From positions 1-64,000 of the forward strand of contig CANQVS010000003.1 in NCBI GenBank assembly GCA_947627345.1: a stretch of 64,000 bases of DNA. Reading direction: 5' to 3'. Positions 44,401 through 53,997 of this stretch are shown one piece after another. The notes under the pieces were generated by a model. The model made no database searches. It worked only from the letters and a program-made list of their open reading frames with translations, and had not been told where the DNA came from. The position numbers and the translations under genes were made by a program. This DNA is from an uncultured Clostridia bacterium (GTDB lineage Bacteria; Bacillota; Clostridia; Oscillospirales; Acutalibacteraceae). The first letter of the stretch is position 1. Every line of letters begins with the position of its first letter.

Positions 44401-45984
44401 TCCCCTCCCCCTCACCACGACATTTATTCAATCGAGGATTTAGCACAGCTTATATATGATTTGAAGAATGCCAACGACAACGCGAGAATTTCGGTAAAGC
44501 TCGTTTCCGAGGCAGGAGTAGGCACGGTTGCCGCAGGCGTTGCAAAGGCGGGCGCAGGAGTAATTCTTATCTCGGGATATGACGGCGGTACAGGCGCCGC
44601 TCCGAGAAATTCGATATACAATGCGGGTCTTCCGTGGGAATTAGGTCTTGCGGAAGCGCATCAGACACTTATATCAAACGACCTTAGAAACAAGGTTGTA
44701 ATCGAAACCGATGGTAAGCTTATGACGGGCCGAGATGTCGCTGTCGCGGCTATTCTCGGGGCGGAGGAGTTCGGATTTGCAACGGCTCCGCTCGTAACTC
44801 TCGGCTGCGCGATGATGAGAGTTTGTAATCTTGATACCTGTCCGTTCGGCGTTGCGACACAAAACCCAGAGCTTAGAAAACGCTTTATGGGCAAGCCTGA
44901 ATATGTAGTTAACTTTATGCTTTTTGTCGCAAATGAACTCAGGGAATATATGTCTAAATTAGGCGTTAGAACGCTTGACGAGTTAGTCGGCAGAAACGAC
45001 CTTTTAAAGGTTAAAGATAATCTTTCAGAACGGGAAAAGAAAGTTGATTTAAGCAAAATTCTCTATTCAGCGGAAAATGAGAAAATTGAGTATAATAACA
45101 AAAATACATTCGACTTTAAGCTTAAAGAAACTCCCGATGAGAATCTGATTAAGGAGCTTTCCACGGCATTTAAAAACAAAAAGCCGAAGAAAATTACCAT
45201 TGACGTTAAAAATACGGACCGCTCGCTCGGAACGAGAACGGGTTCGGAAATCACAAAGAATTTCGGTACCTCTTTAAGCGAGGACACCTACAAAATTGTG
45301 TGTAACGGCTCGGGAGGTCAAAGTTTCGGCGCATTTATTCCGAACGGTCTGACTCTTGAACTTATAGGCGACAGCAACGACTACTTTGGAAAGGGACTTT
45401 CGGGCGGTAAGCTTGTAATCTATCCGCCGAAAAACTCAAAGTTTAAAGCCGAAGAAAACATCATTATCGGTAACGTAGCGCTCTATGGAGCCACAAGCGG
45501 TAAGGCGTTTATAAACGGAGTAGCGGGCGAACGTTTCTGCGTGCGTAATTCAGGCGCTACGGCGGTAGTTGAGGGCGTTGGCGACCACGGATGCGAATAT
45601 ATGACAGGCGGTAAAGTTGTGATACTCGGCTCAACGGGCAAAAATTTTGCCGCGGGAATGTCGGGCGGAGTAGCGTACGTTTTAGACGAGGACAGGGATT
45701 TATACACAAGGCTCAACAAGGAGCTTGTTTATTTCTCCGAGGTCAGCGAAAAATACGAAATCGCCGAGCTGAAAAGCTTAATTGAGGAGCATTTTAAAGC
45801 AACAGGCTCTCAAAAGGCTAAACGTATTTTGGACGATTTTGACGAGTATCTTCCGAAATTCAAGCGTATTATTCCTCACGACTACAAGAGAATGATGTCC
45901 GCAATCGCTGAAAACGAAGAAAAAGGCCTTGACCGAGAGCAAGCGAAAATCGAAGCCTTTTATCAGATAATCAATAATAAATAA
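41467..45984 (+). CDS. gltB: Glutamate synthase large subunit
   Basis: A 1505-residue cytoplasmic enzyme making two glutamates from glutamine and 2-oxoglutarate. Residues 1-15 look like a propeptide; Cys16 (DNCGIGAV) is the N-terminal amidotransferase nucleophile. The FMN-binding synthase domain contains GSISQEAHEALAIAMN and GEGGE. The 3Fe-4S cysteines are in CAMMRVCNLDTC near 1115, and the C-terminal GXGXG helix domain has GGTGAAP and later glycine repeats. The ATG at 41467 is preferred, with AAGGAAG ahead; the ORF-track TTG lacks a site. Followed by gltD 12 bases on. Confidence 0.95.
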   Translation: MQTKGLYSPEFEHDNCGIGAVVNIKGIKSHDTVSNALTIVETLEHRAGKDAEGKTGDGVGILLQISHKFFKKEAKKLGIELPRERDYAVGMFFFPQNELARNQAKKMFEIIAQKEGLTILGWRDVPSNNSVIGKRALDCMPYIQQCFIKRPQSAARGLDFDRRLYVARRIFEQSNEDTYVVSLSSRTIVYKGMFLVGDLRLFFTDLQSPDFESAIALVHSRFSTNTFPSWQKAHPNRMIVHNGEINTIRGNADKMLAREETMRSEHLKGDLDKVIPVVNAEGSDSAMLDNTLEFLVMSGMDLPLAVMITIPEPWDNNNTMSRKKRDFYQYYATMMEPWDGPASILFSDGDIMGAVLDRNGLRPSRYYITDDGNLILSSEVGALVIPDEKIVVKERLRPGKMLLVDTVKGRLIDDDEIKEYYASKQPYGEWLDTNLVQLKNLKIPNAKVEEHHRDERKRLQKAFGYTYEDVMTSILPMAQNGSESISAMGTDSPLAVLSKEPQPLFNYFKQMFAQVTNPPIDAIREEIVTSTTIYIGEDGNILEEKPENCKVIKVHNPILTSTDILKLKNMQIPGFKVAVIPMLYYKNTRLSKAIKRLFIEADKALGDGANILILSDRGVDENHLAIPSLLAVSALHQHLVVTKKRTSLAMILESGEPREVHHFATLLGYGASAINPYLAQETIHELIHDDLLDKDYYAAVNDYNDAVLHGIVKIASKMGISTIQSYQGSQIFEAVGLSEELVNEYFTNTVTRIGGINIKDIEDNVENLHTAAFDPLGLTNTTELSSRGSHKFRSGKEEHLYNPKTIHLLQTATRTNNYDLYKQYSKHIEEELDTVNIRGLLDFNYAEKPIPLDEVESAESIVRRFKTGAMSYGSISQEAHEALAIAMNRLHGKSNSGEGGESEERLATKGKKNNSCSAIKQVASGRFGVTSEYLNSADEIQIKMAQGAKPGEGGHLPGQKVYPWIAKTRHSTPGVSLISPPPHHDIYSIEDLAQLIYDLKNANDNARISVKLVSEAGVGTVAAGVAKAGAGVILISGYDGGTGAAPRNSIYNAGLPWELGLAEAHQTLISNDLRNKVVIETDGKLMTGRDVAVAAILGAEEFGFATAPLVTLGCAMMRVCNLDTCPFGVATQNPELRKRFMGKPEYVVNFMLFVANELREYMSKLGVRTLDELVGRNDLLKVKDNLSEREKKVDLSKILYSAENEKIEYNNKNTFDFKLKETPDENLIKELSTAFKNKKPKKITIDVKNTDRSLGTRTGSEITKNFGTSLSEDTYKIVCNGSGGQSFGAFIPNGLTLELIGDSNDYFGKGLSGGKLVIYPPKNSKFKAEENIIIGNVALYGATSGKAFINGVAGERFCVRNSGATAVVEGVGDHGCEYMTGGKVVILGSTGKNFAAGMSGGVAYVLDEDRDLYTRLNKELVYFSEVSEKYEIAELKSLIEEHFKATGSQKAKRILDDFDEYLPKFKRIIPHDYKRMMSAIAENEEKGLDREQAKIEAFYQIINNK

Positions 45985-45996
45985 GGAGGAGTCAAA

Positions 45997-47483
45997 ATGG
46001 GAAAACCGACAGGATTTTTGGAGTTCAACCGCGAGGACGCGAAAGCTTCATCCGTAAAAGAACGGATTAAAAACTACAACGAATTTCACACTCCTCTGTC
46101 TCACGATGAACAGAAAAAGCAAGCCTCGCGCTGTATGGAATGCGGAGTGCCGTTTTGTCAATCGGGAATGATGATAGGCTCTCTATGTACTCGGGCTGTC
46201 CGCTCAACAACCTTATCCCGGAGTGGAACGACCTCCTTTATAAAGACGCGTGGGAACAGGCATACCACAGATTAAAGCTGACAAACAGCTTTCCCGAATT
46301 CACATCAAGAGTTTGTCCCGCGTTGTGCGAAAAAGCCTGCACCTGCTCGGCTAACGGCGATGCGGTAACCGTAAGAGCAAACGAGTACAGCATTATTGAA
46401 AACGCGTATCTCGCAGGCTATGCTAAAGCAGACCCGCCCAAAGTGAGAACGGGCAAGAAAATTGCCGTTATCGGTTCGGGACCGTCGGGTCTTTCCGCTG
46501 CCGATATGCTGAACAGACGCGGTCACAGCGTAACCGTATTTGAGAGGAGCGACCGTGTAGGCGGACTTCTGATGTACGGAATACCGAATATGAAGCTTGA
46601 AAAAAGCATAATCGACCGAAAGGTTCAGATTATGAAAGAGGAAGGCGTCGAATTCAAGACGGGAGTAAATGTAGGAAAAGACATTACTGCCGACGAAATT
46701 ATGAAAGAATTTGACAGAGTTATCCTCGCCTGCGGAGCGTCAAACCCAAGGGACATTAAGGCTAAGGGCAGAGACGCCGAGGGAATTTACTTTGCGGTAG
46801 ACTTTCTGAAATCAACTACAAAATCCCTCCTCGACAACGGCTTAAAAGACGGTACATATATTTCAGCCAAGAATAAAAATGTTATTGTTATCGGAGGAGG
46901 CGACACAGGAAACGACTGCGTCGGAACGTGTGTAAGGCACAAAGCGAAATCCGTTACACAGCTTGAAATGATGCCGAAACTCCCCGATGAAAGAACCGAA
47001 GATAACCCGTGGCCCGAATACCCGAGAGTATCCAAAACCGATTACGGTCAGGAAGAGGCGATTGAGGTTTACGGCAAGGACCCGAGAGTGTATCAAACCA
47101 CAGTTAAAGAATTTGTCAAGGATAAAAACGGCAAACTGACAAGCGTTGTTCTCGTAAAGCTTAAGCCTGAAAAGGACGAAAAAACGGGCAGAATGGTGAT
47201 GACGGAAGTCAAAGGCTCCGAATACAGCGTAAAAGCCGAACTTGTTTTAATCGCCGCAGGTTTCCTCGGAAGTGAAAACTATGTGACAGACGCATTCAAG
47301 GTCAAAACCAACGCGCGTACCAACGTGGAAACGCCCCAAAACTCTCACAAAACGAACGTTGAAAATATTTTTACGGCAGGAGATATGCACAGGGGTCAGT
47401 CACTCGTAGTATGGGCGATACGCGAGGGCAGAGATGTCGCACGCGAGGTTGACGAAAATCTGATGGGATATACTAATCTTTAA
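45997..47483 (+). pseudogene. gltD: Glutamate synthase small subunit, frameshifted in this sequence
   Basis: The NADPH-oxidising partner of GltB, with N-terminal iron-sulfur cysteines (CMECGVPFCQSG), a second cluster motif (CPALCEKACTC), the FAD site GSGPSGLSAAD and the NADPH site GGGDTGNDC. It is split over two frames. The first (45997-46275) reads to SGMMIGS, then loses the family sequence; the expected continuation MYSGCPLNNLIPEWNDL lies in another frame from 46185. The join is GGCTCTCTATG at 46177-46187, where one CT too many breaks the frame. A CT slip, an assembly error, or recoding are all possible. AAGGAGG precedes the ATG. Confidence 0.85.
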
Positions 47484-47526
47484 ATAAAAACGCTTATTTA
47501 GTTTTTTATATTTTTGTTCCTTAAAA

Positions 47527-47562
47527 AAATTCCCTTTATGGTAAATACCATAGAGGGAATTT
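47527..47562. terminator. Bidirectional terminator between gltD and the ABC genes
   Basis: AAATTCCCT-TATGGT pairs with ACCATA-AGGGAATTT around a four-base loop. It separates two convergent operons. Confidence 0.75.
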
Positions 47563-47588
47563 CCGTTATTTGATTTTTAATGATGGAA

Positions 47589-48827
47589 TTACGCCTTTTT
47601 AATAGTTTTAAGCAAAGAGCCGATTTTCGGGGTTGTTCCGTAGAGCAAAACGCCGACGCGGTAAATTTTTGCGGAAATCACACCTATTCCGATTACAGAA
47701 GCGACAAGAATCGCAATAGAAATCAATATTTCGTAAATCGGTACGGTACTCATTGCAATTCGGGTAAACATCGCCACAGGAGAAGTAAACGGAATATAAG
47801 AGCAGACAATCATCATCATATTGTCTACCGAGCCGTTTGTCATAGAATAAACAACAACGAAGAACGCAATTACGAATACAAGTGTAAGAGGCATTACCGC
47901 AGTATTGATATCCTCAAGCTTTGAAACGGTAGAACCGATAGCTCCGTAAAGGAAAGCGTAAATAAAGAAGCCCAGAATAAAGAATATAACCATATAAACA
48001 AGAAGCTCCAAGGGCATATTAAAGATAGATTCTATAAGCGGATTGCCCGTCCAATACGGTTTATTTATGTTATAGAAAAGATAAGCGGAGCCGAAAACGG
48101 CGACTAATTGAATTAAACCCGCAAGGCACGAAGCTATGATTTTTCCGAACATCATACTTACAGGCTTCGCGCTTGTTATAAGAAGCTCCATAGCTCTTGA
48201 GCTTTTTTCGGTTGCGACATTTGTAGCCACCATTTGGCCGTAAATAATTATAACAAAATACAGAGCAAAAATCATAATATATGTATAGAAAAAATTCTGC
48301 GCCTGATTTTGTCCCAAGGCTTTAGTATCGTGTTCTATAGAGGTGTTAAATACTTTTTCAACATTTTCCATAGGGACTCCGTTTTTCTCCATTTCGTTCA
48401 TACGGTAAATATTTTCCAAAGCTTCATCAGCAATTTGAGTATTTGAGTCGTAGAGAGAAAGGTTATTTACATAATACTCATAGGAGCTTAAACTTTTTAA
48501 AACGAACGCGCATTCCGCTTTTTGAGATATAATCTGATTTTTTATATTAGCAAGATTTTTATCTGAAATCTTTACATCATAATCTGCAAAAGCTTTTGCA
48601 AAGGATTTCTTCAAAACATCCGCGTTTTTTGGACTGTCCGCAACGACAAGAATTACGGGCTTACTCTCACTGCTTTGTGTATCATCGTCTGAAATCATTC
48701 CGAAAACACGAGGCGAAAACATCACAAATGCTATAACCAATACAAGAAATATTGTTATTCCGACAAACGCCTTTTTCTGGAAGCAACTTTTTAATTCAAA
48801 TTTTAATATAGTCGAAAACTGATTCAT
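47589..48827 (-). CDS. ABC-2 transporter permease (NatB-like)
   Basis: A 412-residue membrane protein: one N-terminal membrane segment, a large extracytoplasmic domain (about 45-170), then about five membrane segments including TNVATEKSSRAMELLITSAKPVSMMFGKI. That layout is typical of NatB/ABC-2 exporters. The ATG at 48827 follows GAGGAGGG; the first 17 codons of the ORF track are rejected. It pairs with the upstream ATPase. The substrate is unknown; NatAB exports Na+ in Bacillus, but homologues vary. Confidence 0.85.
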   Translation of the reverse strand: MNQFSTILKFELKSCFQKKAFVGITIFLVLVIAFVMFSPRVFGMISDDDTQSSESKPVILVVADSPKNADVLKKSFAKAFADYDVKISDKNLANIKNQIISQKAECAFVLKSLSSYEYYVNNLSLYDSNTQIADEALENIYRMNEMEKNGVPMENVEKVFNTSIEHDTKALGQNQAQNFFYTYIMIFALYFVIIIYGQMVATNVATEKSSRAMELLITSAKPVSMMFGKIIASCLAGLIQLVAVFGSAYLFYNINKPYWTGNPLIESIFNMPLELLVYMVIFFILGFFIYAFLYGAIGSTVSKLEDINTAVMPLTLVFVIAFFVVVYSMTNGSVDNMMMIVCSYIPFTSPVAMFTRIAMSTVPIYEILISIAILVASVIGIGVISAKIYRVGVLLYGTTPKIGSLLKTIKKA

Positions 48828-48846
48828 TCTTATTCCCTCCTCACCT

Positions 48847-49731
48847 TTAATTTTTCGTGTACTCAACGAAAATATCATTTAACGAAGGCTCAAAAACCTT
48901 AATTTCGTCAATATCGTATTTTTCCGTGAGCGTTTTCATCATATTTTTCTTTTCATTTTCGGAGTTAAGATGAATTTTGATTTCCCCTGCCTCAGTCAAT
49001 GAGCAACATTCTCCGAGCTCCTCAACTATTTTGTCGGCATTTTCGGAGCGCACAATAAGCTTATCACGGACATAGTTTCTTTTAATATCGTAAAGCTCGC
49101 CTTGCAAAGCGATTTTACCGTTGTTAAGAATAGCAATTTTGTCACAGAATTCCTCTATGTAATTCATCTGATGACTTGAGAATAATACTATTTTTCCCTT
49201 TTTTATCTGCTCCTTGACAACATCCTTTAATATCATCGCGTTAACCGGGTCAAGACCTGAAAACGGCTCGTCTAAAATAATAATCTGAGGGTCGTGCGCA
49301 ATGGCTGTAATAAGCTGGATTTTTTGCTGATTACCCTTTGAAAGAGTATCAAGCCTCTTATCCCTGTATTCAATCATATTAAGCCTTCTAAGCCAATAAT
49401 CAACGGACTTTACCGCGCTTTTATAGTTCATACCTTTAAGATTCGCAAAATAAACCAACTGGTCAATAATTTTCTTTTTCGGGTAAAGTCCTCTTTCTTC
49501 GGGGAGATAACCGATTTGTATCTTGTTATAATCAATCGGTTTCCCGTCAATTAAAACCTCTCCGCCGTCAGCAGAAAATACTCCCATTATAATTCTTATA
49601 GAAGTTGTTTTTCCCGCTCCGTTTCTTCCCAGCAGTCCAAACGCTTTTCCGCCCTCTGTGCTGAAAGAAATTCCCTTTAAGACTTCCTTTCTCCCGAAGC
49701 TTTTCTGCAAATTATTTAATGTAAGCTCCAT
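48847..49731 (-). CDS. ABC transporter ATPase (NatA-like)
   Basis: A 294-residue ATPase with Walker A GRNGAGKTT near 35-43, signature LSKGNQQK, Walker B IIILDEPFSGLDP and switch SSHQ. The C-terminal 80 residues form the extension typical of ABC-2 exporters of the NatA type. GGAGG lies before the ATG, and the permease follows 19 bases later. Confidence 0.9.
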   Translation of the reverse strand: MELTLNNLQKSFGRKEVLKGISFSTEGGKAFGLLGRNGAGKTTSIRIIMGVFSADGGEVLIDGKPIDYNKIQIGYLPEERGLYPKKKIIDQLVYFANLKGMNYKSAVKSVDYWLRRLNMIEYRDKRLDTLSKGNQQKIQLITAIAHDPQIIILDEPFSGLDPVNAMILKDVVKEQIKKGKIVLFSSHQMNYIEEFCDKIAILNNGKIALQGELYDIKRNYVRDKLIVRSENADKIVEELGECCSLTEAGEIKIHLNSENEKKNMMKTLTEKYDIDEIKVFEPSLNDIFVEYTKN

Positions 49732-49859
49732 ATAAACCTCCTTTTAAATGCGATTATTCATATTGTTCTATGTTGTGTATTCTATTAAAATAAACATCCC
49801 CCGATGGTAGTTTTTATTTACCATTGGAGGAATTTTTCCGTCATTCATTTTTTGTTGTT

Positions 49860-50276
49860 CTACTTTGTCCTCATTATGTATTTTTTAGGGTCTACAAATA
49901 TTTTCATAGGGACTTTTTCCCATACATTATTTTTCTTATATTTAATGGTAAGCTTTGTAAGTCCGTAGCTTTTTCCCGTTATTTTAAATGTGTAACGGTG
50001 AAGCTTAAAATCGTATTTACAATTCACCTTTATGTTTTTATTATTGATTTTATACGTCCAGTCATAGCCGTAGGAGGCTTTTCCCTTTACCTTAAATTCG
50101 TACGCCTTTGCGAATGAATTAAGCTTTTCGGTAGTCTTGGGAAGAGTATATTTTTCTGTTGCCTTGGATTTTTGTTTTTTTACAGCGGACGCAGGCACGG
50201 CGCAAATTGCGGTTACAAACGAGAAAGTTAAAATTAACGCTGATAAAAATGATGCAAATCTTCTTGTTTTTTTCAT
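49860..50276 (-). CDS. Small exported protein of unknown function
   Basis: A 138-residue protein with a signal peptide (cleavage near ASA, residue 31) and a Lys/Tyr-rich beta-strand domain. I recognise no family with confidence. The pattern GYDWTYKI ... GLTKLTIKYKK ... WEKVPMKIFV weakly recalls the immunoglobulin-like chagasin fold, but the conserved motifs are incomplete. GGAGG precedes the ATG. It appears monocistronic. Confidence 0.7.
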   Translation of the reverse strand: MKKTRRFASFLSALILTFSFVTAICAVPASAVKKQKSKATEKYTLPKTTEKLNSFAKAYEFKVKGKASYGYDWTYKINNKNIKVNCKYDFKLHRYTFKITGKSYGLTKLTIKYKKNNVWEKVPMKIFVDPKKYIMRTK

Positions 50277-50420
50277 TTTTTCCTCCTTGAGTTTCGGGTT
50301 TTACTATCCGCTTTGGCTATACTATATCACTCCCATACGAGAATATAATGACAAAAAGTAATTAAATGAATTTTTTTGCAAAATATTTTACTTTTTTAAC
50401 ACACCGAATTTACACTATAA

Positions 50421-50975
50421 TTAAATGCTTTCAGTTTCAAGATTATCCTTAGCGTCAATTACAAAATTTTTCAGAGTTTCAAACTCTCCCCAAAGCTTTT
50501 GATTAGTGTATTTTTTCCACACTTCAAAATCATTATTTAAGAAAAGAGCGCGCATTTGCGAGGCCGAAATATCAATTGACTTCGGAATGTAAAGCAGAGA
50601 AATATCAGCGCCGTTTCCGCTGTCGAACCAATCAACACGCCTTTCTTCCTTTCCCGAAACAAGCAAATCGGGAGTCTTGTGAAAACGTTTAACTACGTTA
50701 TCAATGACGTAATCGCCCCATTTTGAGTTGTTTCCAACGCCTATATCGGGCAGAGGGCAGATTTCAACATTGTTTTTATAAATTTTCTGAATTAATGACT
50801 TTCTCATTTCATAGGAGAACGGATTTTTAAAAGTTCCTTTCTCCTGCGAAGAACCTATAAATATTCCGACTTCATCGCAAAGTTCAACGGCTTTGTTTAT
50901 CATCATTTCGTGACCCTTATGAAATCCCTGAAACCGTCCCACCAATACACCTAATTTGTATGGCTTTTTCCCCAT
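50421..50975 (-). CDS. Nicotinamide-nucleotide adenylyltransferase-like nucleotidyltransferase
   Basis: A 184-residue cytidylyltransferase-fold protein with GRFQGFHKGH near residue 13 (the HxGH nucleotide motif) and ISASQMR near 137 (the ISxSxxR motif), as in NadM/NadR-type NMN adenylyltransferases. The role could be NAD synthesis or a related nucleotide transfer. The stop of the upstream PfkB kinase and its ATG abut, so the two are one operon. Confidence 0.82.
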   Translation of the reverse strand: MGKKPYKLGVLVGRFQGFHKGHEMMINKAVELCDEVGIFIGSSQEKGTFKNPFSYEMRKSLIQKIYKNNVEICPLPDIGVGNNSKWGDYVIDNVVKRFHKTPDLLVSGKEERRVDWFDSGNGADISLLYIPKSIDISASQMRALFLNNDFEVWKKYTNQKLWGEFETLKNFVIDAKDNLETESI

Positions 50976-51881
50976 TTAAAACACCTGCTTTAATAATTTG
51001 TTTATCTTTTCCTTTGTTGCAATTCCAGCCGAAAACGCTGTAGCGTTTGCACAAACTGTCCCTAATTTAAGCGCATATGAATAGCTGTTTTCTTTTTCAA
51101 AGCCTGCGATAAATCCCGCTATCATCGAATCTCCCGAGCCTACCGTATTTATCACCTCACCCTTTAATATGCCCGTTTTATGCGTTTCTCCGTTTTCATC
51201 AACCAGAACCGCGCCATCACAGTCAAGAGAAACAATTACATTTTTTGCGCCTAACTTTTTAAGCTCTTTAGCGCAATTTTCAACTTCCTTTTCCGTTCTT
51301 ATTTCTACGTCAAAAATATTACAAAGCTCCTGACGGTTTGGTTTAACCAGAAACGGTTTATATTTAAGTGAATTTAAAAGCAGTCCTTTTTCGGCGTCAA
51401 CAACGATTTTTATATTTTTATCCTTTACCCTGTCTAAAACTTTCTCATAAGTATTATCGGGCATTGTATTCGGAATACTTCCTGCCAAAACTAAAGTATC
51501 ACCGCTTTTAATACAATCAATTTTTTTTAAAAGTTTTTCAACAGATGCGTCGTCAATATTCGGTCCCTGACCGTTAATCTCCGTTTCATTTTCCTCCACA
51601 ATCTTGACATTTATTCTTGAAATTCCATTATTAAGCTTTATAAAATCGGTTTTTATCCCTATGTTCTCAAGAGCATTTTGGATAGCTTCACCCGTAAATC
51701 CCGCAACAAATCCTAAGGCTGTGCTGTTTACTCCAAGCTCATAAAGTACACGAGATACGTTTATTCCCTTTCCGCCGAAATAATACTCCTCGCCTTTTGC
51801 GCGGTTTACTGTTCCCCGCGAAAACAAGCTTAAAAAAATTGTATAGTCAACAGAGGGATTAAAGGTTACAGTATAAATCAA
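50976..51881 (-). CDS. 1-phosphofructokinase family sugar kinase (PfkB)
   Basis: A 301-residue ribokinase-fold kinase with FGGKGINVSRVL near 36-47 and the catalytic NTVGSGDSMIAGF near 245, as in FruK and LacC. Substrate is probably fructose 1-phosphate or tagatose 6-phosphate; no PTS or fruR lies nearby to decide. It overlaps the operon with the nucleotidyltransferase. Confidence 0.87.
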   Translation of the reverse strand: MIYTVTFNPSVDYTIFLSLFSRGTVNRAKGEEYYFGGKGINVSRVLYELGVNSTALGFVAGFTGEAIQNALENIGIKTDFIKLNNGISRINVKIVEENETEINGQGPNIDDASVEKLLKKIDCIKSGDTLVLAGSIPNTMPDNTYEKVLDRVKDKNIKIVVDAEKGLLLNSLKYKPFLVKPNRQELCNIFDVEIRTEKEVENCAKELKKLGAKNVIVSLDCDGAVLVDENGETHKTGILKGEVINTVGSGDSMIAGFIAGFEKENSYSYALKLGTVCANATAFSAGIATKEKINKLLKQVF

Positions 51882-51979
51882 TGCTTTTCTCCGCTTCCTC
51901 TTTATATTTCAATTAATATAGTACCACATAATCAGGTTTTATCCAAGTATATAATTAAATAAACATCGCAATTATTCTG

Positions 51980-52008
51980 TAGACATCTTTAGAAATATGT
52001 ATTATACT
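51980..52008 (+). promoter_or_regulatory. Promoter of the ParB-like/BMP fusion gene
   Basis: TAGACA (51980-51985), 17 bases, TATACT (52003-52008), about 27 bases before the ATG. Confidence 0.55.
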
Positions 52009-52035
52009 AATTACAAAGATATGAGGAGTGGTACT

Positions 52036-53997
52036 ATGCCTGACGTATATTACAAGGAAGCTTTAAAGCTCGCTCAAAAAGAATACCGTCTTTGCGTTTC
52101 TAAGGGTAAATCTCCTTGTCTGCCTGTACTTGATGATTTTCTTTCATCTGAGAAAACATCTGCAGGCATAGATTTGGGACTTGTTCAAATACCTATGGAC
52201 CAGATAGTCGGAACCAAATCCCGCGGACGCGTTAATGCATTTGCTCCGAATTTTATGCCGATTATGGAAGAGAAAACTGAATTTGCACAGAAGTGGAAGC
52301 ATTTATGTCAGGCTCACATTACCGAGGGTATCCGCGACCCGATAAAAGTGTATGAATATATGAATCGCTTTTACGTTGAGGAGGGAAATAAGCGAGTCAG
52401 CGTTCTAAAGTTTTTTGACGCTTATAATATATCAGGCAACGTAATCCGTATTCTTCCCGAAAGAACAGGCGAGGAAGAAGTTGAGCTTTACTATGAGTTT
52501 GTATCTTTTTATAAATACAGCAAAATTAATTTTATAGAGTTCAGTGAACGCGGAAGCTATGCAACACTTCAAAAGGCGCTCGGCAAGGAAGCGGACGAGG
52601 AATGGACTGAGGATGAACGAAAGGAATTTTCCGCTGTTTATTACTACTTTAAGCAGGCGTATATTTCAAACGGCGGTGATAAACTTCAGTCAACCGTCGG
52701 CGACGCGATGCTTGGTTATATTAAGATTTACGGCTACCATGAACTTAAAAATACAGAGACCGCCGATATAAAGAAAAATTTAAGCAGAATGTGGGAAGAT
52801 GTAATTTTAAAAGAGGATGAGGCTCCCATTGAATTAAAGCTTCACCCGTCAGAAGAAAAGAAACCCGGCGTACTTTCAAAGGTTCTGCCCTCTCCCTCCC
52901 CTTCTGTCACAAAGGTGGCGTTTCTCTACGATGGCACTCCCGAAAACTCGGGCTGGGTTCTCGGTCACGAAAAGGGACGGCGCTACATACAGCGTATTTT
53001 TGACGATAAAATTGAAACAAAGGCCTATTCAAATGTTATGGAAAATGACCCGTTTGCTGTCATAGAACAGGCTGTTGAGGACAAAAGCAAAATCATTTTC
53101 ACCACAACTCCGAGGCTTTTACAGGCAAGCCTCAGGTCGGCTGTAGAACATCCCGATATAGTAATTATGAACTGCTCTCTAAACAAATCTCACAGATACA
53201 TACGCACTTATTATACAAGAATGTATGAGGCAAAATTTATTCTCGGAGCAATCGCGGGCTCGATTACCGACAGCGGGAAACTCGGATATGTATGCGACTA
53301 TCCGATATACGGTCAGATTGCGGGAATTAACGCCTTTGCTCTGGGCGCTCAAATGGTCAATCCGCGGGCTAAGGTTTACCTCGAGTGGTCGGCAATAAAG
53401 GGCGCGCAGGAAGCCTCTCAAGCTCTTAAAAGACAGAATATCCATCTTATTTCTTCGCAGGATACGGCAAGATTTCTGTACGATGACAGGAGCAGCTTCG
53501 GGCTTTCCTGTATTCACGGAGATGATATGGAGCTTATTGCGAATCCGATTTGGAATTGGGGAGTATATTATGAAAAAATACTTAGACGCGTATTTGACAA
53601 AACCCTGCAATCCGAATATGAAAACAGCAACAAAGCCCTGAATTATTACTGGGGAATGTCCGCCGGGGTTGTGGACGTAGTTTATTCAAAATCGCTTTCC
53701 TTAGCCTCCAGACGTTTCGCGGACTTGTTAAAAGAAAGCATAATTCACAACGTATGTATCCCGTTTCTCACCCCGATGTACAGCCAAAACGGAGAAAAAA
53801 TCGGCGAGGGTCAAAAGTCCTTAACTCTTGAACAGATTATTAATATGGATTATCTTGTTGAAAACGTAGTCGGCTCTATCCCGAAATATGAAGAACTTAG
53901 CCCTATGGGAAAAGCCACAGTTGATATGGCAGGTATAGAAAAATCACAGAGCGCTCACTCACAAGCCTCCCAACCGAAAGCAGGTGACGAGATATGA
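52036..53997 (+). CDS. ParB-like domain fused to a BMP/PnrA-type ligand-binding domain, cytoplasmic
   Basis: A 653-residue protein without signal peptide or lipobox. The N-terminal part (about 45-150) resembles ParB/Srx-type domains (VQIPMDQIVGT, DPIKVYEYMNRFYVEEGNKRVSVLK). A linker rich in Pro/Ser is at about 285-305. The C-terminal part (about 305-620) matches the basic-membrane-protein fold of nucleoside-binding lipoproteins (VAFLYDGTPENSGWVLGHEKGR, IIFTTTP, GYVCDYPIYGQIAGINAFALGAQ). Being cytoplasmic, it may sense a nucleoside rather than import one. The ATG at 52036 follows AGGAG. The next gene, a phosphoesterase, overlaps by four bases. Confidence 0.8.
   Translation: MPDVYYKEALKLAQKEYRLCVSKGKSPCLPVLDDFLSSEKTSAGIDLGLVQIPMDQIVGTKSRGRVNAFAPNFMPIMEEKTEFAQKWKHLCQAHITEGIRDPIKVYEYMNRFYVEEGNKRVSVLKFFDAYNISGNVIRILPERTGEEEVELYYEFVSFYKYSKINFIEFSERGSYATLQKALGKEADEEWTEDERKEFSAVYYYFKQAYISNGGDKLQSTVGDAMLGYIKIYGYHELKNTETADIKKNLSRMWEDVILKEDEAPIELKLHPSEEKKPGVLSKVLPSPSPSVTKVAFLYDGTPENSGWVLGHEKGRRYIQRIFDDKIETKAYSNVMENDPFAVIEQAVEDKSKIIFTTTPRLLQASLRSAVEHPDIVIMNCSLNKSHRYIRTYYTRMYEAKFILGAIAGSITDSGKLGYVCDYPIYGQIAGINAFALGAQMVNPRAKVYLEWSAIKGAQEASQALKRQNIHLISSQDTARFLYDDRSSFGLSCIHGDDMELIANPIWNWGVYYEKILRRVFDKTLQSEYENSNKALNYYWGMSAGVVDVVYSKSLSLASRRFADLLKESIIHNVCIPFLTPMYSQNGEKIGEGQKSLTLEQIINMDYLVENVVGSIPKYEELSPMGKATVDMAGIEKSQSAHSQASQPKAGDEI

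Noticed and set aside
51997-52035. Upstream start of the ParB-like/BMP fusion in the ORF track
   Set aside because: The AGGAG ribosome site and the -10 promoter element lie within that extension, so it is not translated.
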